DNA of 64,000 nucleotides from Paracoccus salipaludis. GTDB taxonomy: Bacteria > Pseudomonadota > Alphaproteobacteria > Rhodobacterales > Rhodobacteraceae. Below, piece by piece: positions 1 to 5,981 of the stretch. A model generated the notes under the pieces. It worked only from the letters and a program-made list of their open reading frames with translations. It did not search any database and had not been told where the DNA came from. The position numbers were made by a program, and so were the translations under genes. The first letter of the stretch is position 1. The number at the start of each line of letters is the position of its first letter. The stretch covers positions 1 to 64,000 of the forward strand of contig NZ_NSJZ01000014.1 of assembly GCF_002287065.1 (NCBI RefSeq), read 5' to 3'.

Positions 1-1019
1 TCGCGGCTGGCGATATGCCCGATCTCATGCGCCAGAACCCCGGCGAGTTCTCGGCCGTCGAGCAGGCCGAGCAGCCCGTCGGTGACGCAGATGGCGCTGT
101 CCTCGGGGCTGCCCAGGGCGAAGGCGTTCGGCAGCCGGCTCGGCACTTGATAAAGCGCCGGCGCGCGCTGCAGCTCGGCCCTGCGGGTGAGTTCGGCCAG
201 GGCCGCGACGAGACCGGGGGCATCACGACCGGTGAGCCGCTGCGCCTGGCGCTCGGCCTCGGCCTGCCGTGCTGCCTCCTGCCGTGCTGCCTCCTGCCGC
301 GCCGCTTCGGCCGCCTGGGCCTGTGCCCGTGCCTCGGCTTCGGCTTCGGCTTCGGCGCGCGCGGCCTCGGCGGCGGCGATCCGCTCGGCGCGGCGCTGGC
401 GGGCGGCGGCGACCTCGAAGGGTGCCTCGGAGGTCATCAGCACCGGCGGGGGTGGCAGCGCGGCAGGCGCGGCGGCTTCCGCGCTGGGCGAAGACAAGGG
501 CGGGGCCGCCGCGACCCTCGGCAGGTCGGGGGGCAGGTCTACCCCTGCCGCGTTCGAAGGAAGCGCCTCGTCCTGCGCCTGCGGGGGCTGCTGCGGCATG
601 GGTGCGACGGTGGCGACGGCCACGGGCGTCTGGGGCACCTGAAGGTCGGACAGGTTCGGCGCGGCCTCGCCGGCGAACTCGGGCGCGGGCAGCGCCTGCG
701 GGTCGGCGTCCGGCGCGGGCGGAGCCATCGCCACGGGGCCGCCCGCGATCACCTCGGCCGAGGGCGGGCGCGGCTGGGCCGGCGTGACGGCGGCCTCGGC
801 CCCGATGGGCCCTGAGCCGCGCGCGGCGGCGGCCATCGATTCGAACTGGGCCGCCGACATGGTTTCCACGGGCGACATCCGCAGCGCGGGGGCCTGCGGC
901 GGGCGGAACAGCGCACCGCCGACCGCCACCCAGCCGATCAGGGCTGCATGGGCCGCGCCCGAGATCCAGGCGCCGATCCGGCGCTCGCGCGCCTCGCTGG
1001 GGGGGAACGGATCAGCCAT
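1..1019 (-). CDS. TolA-like N-terminus fused in frame to an M48 (HtpX-like) metallopeptidase domain, 3' end outside the window
   Basis: The reading frame opens with ATG at 1019, overlapping the end of tolR by 8 bases, and stays open to the window edge (339 codons seen; every codon checked). Residues 15-38 form one membrane segment. A Pro/Ala-rich stretch runs to about 200, then an Ala/Glu/Arg/Gln coiled coil (about 204-260) with ARQEA repeats. This is the layout of TolA domains I and II, and the gene sits in the tolA position after tolQR. Instead of a TolA/TonB C-terminal domain, residues from about 262 resemble M48 peptidases: PNAFALG, then ICVTDGLL, then the zinc-binding HEIGH at 331-335. 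The catalytic glutamate would be E332. A further zinc ligand would lie beyond the window. The fusion may be real, a deletion product or an assembly join. I am confident in the frame and the HExxH motif, less so in the product. Confidence 0.7.
   Translation of the reverse strand, partial: MADPFPPSEARERRIGAWISGAAHAALIGWVAVGGALFRPPQAPALRMSPVETMSAAQFESMAAAARGSGPIGAEAAVTPAQPRPPSAEVIAGGPVAMAPPAPDADPQALPAPEFAGEAAPNLSDLQVPQTPVAVATVAPMPQQPPQAQDEALPSNAAGVDLPPDLPRVAAAPPLSSPSAEAAAPAALPPPPVLMTSEAPFEVAAARQRRAERIAAAEAARAEAEAEAEARAQAQAAEAARQEAARQEAARQAEAERQAQRLTGRDAPGLVAALAELTRRAELQRAPALYQVPSRLPNAFALGSPEDSAICVTDGLLGLLDGRELAGVLAHEIGHIASR
264..293. repeat. 15-bp in-frame tandem repeat in the tolA-like coiled coil
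   Basis: Two exact copies of a 15-base unit (starting CTGCCGTGCTG) plus a partial third copy encode ARQEA repeats on the minus strand. A neighbouring GCTTCG hexamer array at about 331-354 encodes alternating Ala-Glu. Slippage here would change coiled-coil length in steps of five residues. Confidence 0.7.
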
Positions 1020-1464
1020 CCATCCGCGGGCCGCCCGAGTCGGTGACCAGCACGATGTCGCGGAACCCGGCCGCGTTCAGCGCGCCCATGACCTCCATCA
1101 CGCGCGCATAGGCCACGGCCCCGTCGGCGCGCAGGTAGATGCGGCTCGACTGCCGCTCGGCGGCCACCGCCCGCAGGCGGGGGACAAGCTCGCCCGCCGG
1201 CACCTCGGTCGTCATCAGGACCAGCGGTCCTTCCGCGGGCAGCGAGATGGTCAGCGGCTCCTCGGGCTCGGCCGTCACCGCCTCGGCCGCCGTCTGCGGC
1301 AGTTGCAGGGGGACGCCCACGGTGAGCAGGGGCGCGGCCACCATGAAGATGATCAGCAGCACCAGCATCACGTCCACAAAGGGCGTGACGTTGATTTCCG
1401 CGATGGGCGCATGCCGCCGCCGACCGCGGCGGCTGGTGTTGCGCCGCGCGACCCCGCCCGCCAT
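1012..1464 (-). CDS. tolR: TolR, biopolymer-transport (ExbD/TolR) family
   Basis: A 150-residue inner-membrane protein of the Tol-Pal envelope complex. It works with TolQ to use proton motive force during outer-membrane constriction. The sequence shows the family signature INVTPFVDVMLVLLIIFMV near the N-terminus, with the conserved membrane aspartate, and a periplasmic domain ending in the VTDSGG region. I chose ATG at 1464 because it gives the TGATG overlap with the tolQ stop. A GTG one codon upstream is possible. The tolA-position gene starts inside its last codons, so the three genes are translationally coupled. Confidence 0.93.
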   Translation of the reverse strand: MAGGVARRNTSRRGRRRHAPIAEINVTPFVDVMLVLLIIFMVAAPLLTVGVPLQLPQTAAEAVTAEPEEPLTISLPAEGPLVLMTTEVPAGELVPRLRAVAAERQSSRIYLRADGAVAYARVMEVMGALNAAGFRDIVLVTDSGGPRMDG

Positions 1465-2156
1465 CACGCGTCCTCGACCTGGCGCGACAGGATGGTGGCG
1501 AATTCGTCGGCAAAGGCCTCGTGCCCGGCGCTGATGCGGTCGGCGTCCGAGGAAAGCTTGTTGTAGAAGATCACCGCCGGAATCGCGGCCAGCAGGCCCA
1601 GCGCGGTCGCGACCAGCGCCTCGGCGATGCCTGGGGCCACCACGGCAAGGCTGGTGTCCTGGCTCAGCGCGATGCCCTCGAAGGCGGTCTTGATGCCCCA
1701 GACCGTCCCGAAAAGCCCGATGAAAGGCGCGGTCGATCCGACCGTCGCCAGAAAGGGCAGGCCGCGCGTCAGTCGGTCGCCTTCGCGCCCGATGGCCACG
1801 TTCATGGCGCGCTCGACCCGTTGCAGCACGCCCGCGATCAGCCCGCCGTCATCGCGCTGCGACCGGCGCCATTCGGTCATGCCGGCGGAAAAGATCCGCT
1901 CGGCCGGGCCGCCCGAGCGCCCGTTCATGCGGTCGAAGACGTCGTCCAGCGGCTCGCCCGACCAGAAGCGCCGCTCGAACCCGGCGGCGTCGCGGCGGGC
2001 GGTCGCATGGACCATCAGCTTCTGGATGATCAGCGCCCAGGACCAGACCGAGGCCAGGACCAGCAGCACCATCACGATCTTCACGGTGAGGCCCGCGCGC
2101 AGGAACAGCGCGATCAGCGAGAAATCGGCCGGCGCACCGATTGCGAGATTTTCCAT
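1464..2156 (-). CDS. tolQ: TolQ, MotA/TolQ/ExbB proton channel
   Basis: A 230-residue protein with a membrane segment near residues 22-45 and two more in the C-terminal half, around the GSTAPFIGLFGTVWGI motif typical of TolQ. It forms the proton channel with TolR. The order ybgC-tolQ-tolR identifies it as the Tol rather than the ExbB/TonB system. It starts 98 bases after the ybgC stop. No strong promoter is evident in that gap. Confidence 0.94.
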   Translation of the reverse strand: MENLAIGAPADFSLIALFLRAGLTVKIVMVLLVLASVWSWALIIQKLMVHATARRDAAGFERRFWSGEPLDDVFDRMNGRSGGPAERIFSAGMTEWRRSQRDDGGLIAGVLQRVERAMNVAIGREGDRLTRGLPFLATVGSTAPFIGLFGTVWGIKTAFEGIALSQDTSLAVVAPGIAEALVATALGLLAAIPAVIFYNKLSSDADRISAGHEAFADEFATILSRQVEDA

Positions 2157-2254
2157 CGAGACTTGCCTGTTCTTGCGCAGTTCCGCGCGTTTGCCATCAT
2201 CCTATCGAGGAAGGCCATTCAAAAGGTCAACACAGTTCCGTGCGGCGGCAGCTG

Positions 2255-2650
2255 TCAGCCGGCCAGCGCGGCTTGGACCGCCGGGGGCAGGCGGTGCGGG
2301 CGCATGGTCCGCAGGTCCACGCAGATCACGGTGACGCGGGCCTGAAACAGCACCTTTCCGTCGCGCTCGACGGCCTGCGAGACGGTCACGCGCGGCCCCG
2401 AAGCCTGCTCCAGCGTGGTCACGACCTCGAGCTGGTCGTCGAAGCGGGCGGGGCTGAGGTAATCCGCCTCGACCCGGCGGACGACAAAGGCCAGATGCGA
2501 GTCCTCCAGCAGGCGCTGCTGGTCCACGCCCGCCGCCCTCAGCCATTCGCTCCGGCCGCGCTCGATGAACTTGAGGTAGTTGGCGTAATAGACGATCTGC
2601 CCGAGGTCGGTGTCCTCGTAATAGACGCGGATCGGGAAACGGTGTGTCAT
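2255..2650 (-). CDS. ybgC: YbgC, acyl-CoA thioesterase of the Tol-Pal operon
   Basis: A 131-residue hot-dog-fold thioesterase. The N-terminal VYYEDTDLGQIVYYANYLKF contains the family's catalytic aspartate in the YEDTD context and the YANYL helix. ATG at 2650 places the family's usual N-terminus. The longer open frame to 2857 runs into an intergenic repeat and is unlikely to be translated. It is the first gene of the ybgC-tolQRA cluster. Confidence 0.93.
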   Translation of the reverse strand: MTHRFPIRVYYEDTDLGQIVYYANYLKFIERGRSEWLRAAGVDQQRLLEDSHLAFVVRRVEADYLSPARFDDQLEVVTTLEQASGPRVTVSQAVERDGKVLFQARVTVICVDLRTMRPHRLPPAVQAALAG

Positions 2651-2724
2651 GCGCAGGGCCCTTGCCGGTTCGGGGCAAGGGTCAAGCACGTCCGGCGGCG
2701 GAAGAAAACCTCGGGCAGGAAGAT

Positions 2725-2783
2725 GGGGGCTCTGCCCCCGCCGTCCTGCGGACGGCTCCCCCGGGATATTTTCACGAAGAAGA
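2725..2783. repeat. Intergenic palindromic repeat of the 'GGGGGCTCTGCCCCC ... CCCCCGGGATATTTT' type
   Basis: The block contains GGGGGCTCTGCCCCC (a perfect short hairpin), a second GC hairpin (CCGTC...GACGG), and the tail CCCCCGGGATATTTTCACG. I recall this composite as a common dispersed intergenic element in Rhodobacteraceae genomes. Only one copy is visible here. It overlaps the 3' end of the gene at 2772-3389 and supplies its last few codons and stop. Confidence 0.6.
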
Positions 2784-3389
2784 GGGCGCCTGGAGCCGCG
2801 CGGCGAGGCGCAGCGCGTGGCTGGGGTCGCGGGCGCAGGCGGGCAGCAGCGGATCATAGGCCGCGCGGATCAGCGCGGCGAGCGGCTGCGAGGGCGTCAC
2901 CGGATGCGCCCAGGTCAGAAGCGCGTTGACCGCGACGGACTCGGCCAGTTGCGCGGGGTGGGACTGGCTCAGCGCACCACCCAGCCGGAGGAAGGCGAAA
3001 GCCGCGCGGATGCTGCCGTCGGGATCGAAGCGGAACAGGCGGTACTGTTCGGCCCCCTGCGCCGCCAGCCGTTCGGGCAGGCCCTCCCTGCCGGTCAGGC
3101 GGTCGAGGTCGGGCAGGTCCGCCAGCTCGTCCCAATCGCGGACGGCGAAGACCATGAGGTTTGCGCCCATTTCAGGATCGGTTTCGGTCATGGGATGGCG
3201 GGCATGGGCCAGGACCGCCGCTGTCGCCGCCCGGAAAACGCCCAGCGAGGCGTCGTCCAGCCCGAAGACCACCGGCGCGACCGGCCGCCCCCAGCGGGCG
3301 CAGAGAAAGCCGCCGTCCGGGGCAGTGAACAGGGCGGCGATGGCGTCAGGGGTCAGGCTTTCGCCGGCCCGCGCCGCTGTGGCGCTCAT
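2772..3389 (-). CDS. Conserved hypothetical protein
   Basis: A 205-residue soluble protein that I do not recognise. No signal peptide, membrane segment or catalytic motif stands out. A conserved-looking core around GANLMVFAVRDWDEL and YRLFRFDPDGSIRAAF suggests an alpha/beta fold. ATG at 3389 gives an ATGA overlap with the stop of the glycolipid-binding gene, so the two are translationally coupled and probably work together. The last codons fall inside a dispersed intergenic repeat, so the natural C-terminus may have been altered. Confidence 0.75.
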   Translation of the reverse strand: MSATAARAGESLTPDAIAALFTAPDGGFLCARWGRPVAPVVFGLDDASLGVFRAATAAVLAHARHPMTETDPEMGANLMVFAVRDWDELADLPDLDRLTGREGLPERLAAQGAEQYRLFRFDPDGSIRAAFAFLRLGGALSQSHPAQLAESVAVNALLTWAHPVTPSQPLAALIRAAYDPLLPACARDPSHALRLAARLQAPSSS

Positions 3390-4006
3390 GGCCACGCCTC
3401 GCCCCGCACAGGCGCGCCCGCAGGCGCAGGCTGCGCGTCGTCCGAGGCGCCCCTTGCCGCATCCAGCCGACGGAACAGCACCGGATAGTCCAGCACCAGG
3501 CCAAGGTCATCGACCGGCAGTTCGGCCACGAAGCTGCGGAACAGCCCCTCATACCGCCACAGGCGATCCCCGAGCCGGGTGTAGCGCTGATCCGCCGGGG
3601 AGGGAACGAAGACGCCGTCGATCTGGGACGGCAGCGGGACATAGGCCGCACGGATGGCACGCGCCTCGCCCACCGACAGACCCAGCCGCCGGATCGCCAG
3701 CGTGTTGGTGGCGGGGGTGATCCCGAGATCCACGTCCAGGCACCCGTCGAGGTCGGGCAGCCGGACGTCCCGGATTGCGTCCCGCCAGCGGGCGTCCGCG
3801 TCCACGGTCAACCGCAGTTCCGGCCCGCCCACATAGCGCAGGCGAACCGCGCGCGTGCGGCCCGAGGCATCGGTGCGCACCTCGTAATGGGCACCGTACT
3901 CGCCCTCGCGCGTGCCGGCCACGACCCCTTCCAGGGTCAGGCCTTCGGGGCCGAGGGTCAGAAGGCAATGCTCGAGCCCCCGACCCTCGGCATCGGTCCA
4001 GCGCAT
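3386..4006 (-). CDS. Putative glycolipid-binding domain protein
   Basis: A 206-residue protein resembling the putative glycolipid-binding family (Pfam PF06475, from memory). The early EHCLL motif, the middle LAIRRLGLSVGEA and the late QRYTRLGDRLWRYE followed by GLVLDYPVLFRRLD are characteristic. The in-vivo function of the family is poorly known. ATG at 4006 fits the family N-terminus. A TTG at 4036 overlapping the end of scoB would add ten residues. It lies 19 bases after scoB and is coupled to the hypothetical gene downstream. Confidence 0.8.
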   Translation of the reverse strand: MRWTDAEGRGLEHCLLTLGPEGLTLEGVVAGTREGEYGAHYEVRTDASGRTRAVRLRYVGGPELRLTVDADARWRDAIRDVRLPDLDGCLDVDLGITPATNTLAIRRLGLSVGEARAIRAAYVPLPSQIDGVFVPSPADQRYTRLGDRLWRYEGLFRSFVAELPVDDLGLVLDYPVLFRRLDAARGASDDAQPAPAGAPVRGEAWP

Positions 4007-4025
4007 CTCGCGCCGGACGATTGCG

Positions 4026-4655
4026 TCAGTCGACAATCGTCGCCTCGGTCGCGGCGCGCAGCTCGTCCTCGGTCACGCCATCGGCGACCTCGACGATCTT
4101 CAGCCCGCCCGGCACCACGTCCAGGACGCCCAGGTTGGTGATGATGCGGTCCACGACGCCCTTGCCGGTCAAGGGCAGGGTGCACTGGTGCAGCACCTTG
4201 GATTCGCCGGCCTTGTTGGTGTGGTCCATGACCACCACCACGCGCTTGACGCCGGCCACCAGGTCCATCGCCCCGCCCATGCCCTTGACCAGCTTGCCCG
4301 GAATCATCCAGTTCGCGAGGTCGCCGTTTTCCGCGACTTCCATCGCGCCCAGGATCGCCATGGCGATCTTGCCGCCGCGGATCATGGCGAAGGACTGCGC
4401 GCTGTCGAAATAGGCGGAATGGGGCAGCTCGGTGATCGTCTGCTTGCCGGCGTTGATGAGGTCGGGGTCTTCCTCGCCCTCGTAGGGGAAGGGCCCCATG
4501 CCCAGCATCCCGTTTTCCGACTGCAGCGTGACATGGACGCCCTCGGGGATGTAGTTCGACACGAGGGTCGGGATGCCGATGCCGAGGTTGACATACATGC
4601 CGTCCTCAAGCTCCTGCGCGGCCCGTGCCGCCATCTGGTTGCGGTCCCAGGCCAT
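4026..4655 (-). CDS. scoB: 3-oxoacid CoA-transferase subunit B
   Basis: A 209-residue beta subunit of succinyl-CoA:3-ketoacid CoA-transferase, which activates acetoacetate using succinyl-CoA. The N-terminal [17 protein letters not shown] and the catalytic-glutamate motif QSENG followed by GMGPFP are diagnostic. The start overlaps the scoA stop as TGATG, the usual arrangement for the two subunits. An exact assignment among acetoacetate, 3-oxoadipate and related substrates cannot be made from sequence alone. Confidence 0.92.
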   Translation of the reverse strand: MAWDRNQMAARAAQELEDGMYVNLGIGIPTLVSNYIPEGVHVTLQSENGMLGMGPFPYEGEEDPDLINAGKQTITELPHSAYFDSAQSFAMIRGGKIAMAILGAMEVAENGDLANWMIPGKLVKGMGGAMDLVAGVKRVVVVMDHTNKAGESKVLHQCTLPLTGKGVVDRIITNLGVLDVVPGGLKIVEVADGVTEDELRAATEATIVD

Positions 4656-5392
4656 CAGGCTTCCTCCCCTTGCGCGGCGGGCGCGTTGTTCTGATCGGCG
4701 CGCTTGCGCACGGTGCGCTGCTCGATGCGCTTCTCGTGCTCGCCCTGGATGATGCGGTGGACATAGATGCCCGGCAGGTGGATGTGATCGGGGTCGATCG
4801 AACCGGCGGGAACGATCTCCTCGACCTCGACCACGCAGACGCGGCCGCAGGTGGCGACCGGCACGTTGAAGTTGCGCGCGGTCTTGCGGAAGACGAGGTT
4901 GCCGGTCTCGTCGGCCTTCCAGGCCTTGACGATGGACAGGTCGGTCACGATCCCGCGTTCGAGGATATAGTCCTCGCCGTCGAAGGTCTTGACCTCTTTC
5001 CCGTCGGCAATGACCGTGCCGACGCCGGTCTTGGTGTAGAAGCCGGGAATGCCCGCGCCGCCGGCGCGCATCCGCTCGGCCAGCGTGCCCTGCGGGTTGA
5101 ACTCCAGCTCAAGCTCGCCGCTGAGATACTGGCGCATGAACTCGGCGTTCTCGCCCACATAGGACGACTGCATCTTCCGGATCTGCTTGCTGTCCAGCAG
5201 GATGCCAAGGCCGAAGCCGTCCACGCCGCAGTTGTTCGAGGCGATGGTCAGGTCCTTGACGCCCGACTTGTGGATCGCGGCGATCAGCAGTTCCGGAATG
5301 CCGCAAAGGCCGAAGCCCCCGGCCGCGATGGACATGCCGTCCCGCAGCAAACCTTCCAGCGCGGCATCCGCGCTCTCGTAAACCTTGCGCAT
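4655..5392 (-). CDS. scoA: 3-oxoacid CoA-transferase subunit A
   Basis: A 245-residue alpha subunit. The CoA-transferase I signature is visible as [16 protein letters not shown] near residues 22-37, followed by [13 protein letters not shown] chose ATG at 5392, where the MRKVYESA start matches the family. A GTG 15 bases upstream lies inside a strong hairpin. The ribosome-binding G-tract sits in the 3' arm of that hairpin, so translation of this subunit may be controlled by folding of the leader. Confidence 0.92.
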   Translation of the reverse strand: MRKVYESADAALEGLLRDGMSIAAGGFGLCGIPELLIAAIHKSGVKDLTIASNNCGVDGFGLGILLDSKQIRKMQSSYVGENAEFMRQYLSGELELEFNPQGTLAERMRAGGAGIPGFYTKTGVGTVIADGKEVKTFDGEDYILERGIVTDLSIVKAWKADETGNLVFRKTARNFNVPVATCGRVCVVEVEEIVPAGSIDPDHIHLPGIYVHRIIQGEHEKRIEQRTVRKRADQNNAPAAQGEEA

Positions 5393-5395
5393 GGT

Positions 5396-5433
5396 CCCCC
5401 CGTGCAACCCTTTCGGGGGTTCTGCACGGGGGG
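5396..5433 (-). promoter_or_regulatory. Hairpin occluding the scoA ribosome-binding site / end of the mliC transcript
   Basis: CCCCCCGTGCA (5396-5406) pairs perfectly with TGCACGGGGGG (5423-5433). A nested AACCC/GGGTT stem forms inside the loop. On the minus-strand RNA the 3' arm ends 3 bases before the scoA ATG and contains the only G-rich Shine-Dalgarno-like tract. The same hairpin begins 25 bases after the mliC stop, so it may also act as a terminator, although no U-run follows. Confidence 0.6.
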
Positions 5434-5457
5434 GGCGCAGGTGTCAACGAGGGGCCC

Positions 5458-5811
5458 CTAGTCCAGGGGCGCGCAGCCCTGACGCAGGGGCATTTCCGTT
5501 CCGCCTTCCAGCGCCACAAGATCGGCCCGGCCCTTGGCCTCCCAGAACTGACGGGTGGGTTCGGGCTCAAGCGACAGGTAGCGCGCGCCCGAGGCCGAGA
5601 CGGCGACCCGCATGGGGATCATCTCGCCATCCGCCAGGACAAAGGCATAGCCGTTGCCGCCCGCGGTGTTGAGGAAGACGACCTCCATCGCCCTGTCACC
5701 CTCGCAGGCGTAACGGACGCGCCGGAGGTCGTCGGCGTCATCGGCAAGGACCGGAGCGGCGGCAAGCGCTGCCGCCAGCACAACGGAAGGGACAAGTCCT
5801 CGCATCTGCAT
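5458..5811 (-). CDS. mliC: MliC-family lysozyme inhibitor-like periplasmic protein
   Basis: A 117-residue exported protein with a Sec signal peptide (residues 1-23, cleavage after VLAD or nearby). The mature part has the MliC pattern: RYACEGDRAMEVVFLN at the start, then YLSLEPEPTRQFWEAKG, then a C-terminal cysteine in LRQGC that would pair with the first cysteine. The family binds C-type lysozyme. No lipobox is seen, so this copy is probably soluble in the periplasm. Confidence 0.82.
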   Translation of the reverse strand: MQMRGLVPSVVLAAALAAAPVLADDADDLRRVRYACEGDRAMEVVFLNTAGGNGYAFVLADGEMIPMRVAVSASGARYLSLEPEPTRQFWEAKGRADLVALEGGTEMPLRQGCAPLD

Positions 5812-5932
5812 GGCTCCTTCCCGGGTGCTGAAAAGTGCAGGGTGGCGCGATTTTCAGGACGGCCGAGGCACCTGGATCAGGATGAAGCCGTTTCTTCCTG
5901 ACCCAAATACCCATTCCAAGCGTGACGATGGC

Positions 5933-5964
5933 GCATCCGGTGCCGATCGGAAAGCACCGGATGC
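5933..5964 (-). terminator. Hairpin downstream of topA
   Basis: GCATCCGGTGC (5933-5943) pairs with GCACCGGATGC (5954-5964) across a 10-base loop, starting 18 bases after the topA stop. No U-run follows, so this is a terminator or 3'-protective hairpin by position only. Confidence 0.5.
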
Positions 5965-5981
5965 CATGCCTCGATCCCGCC

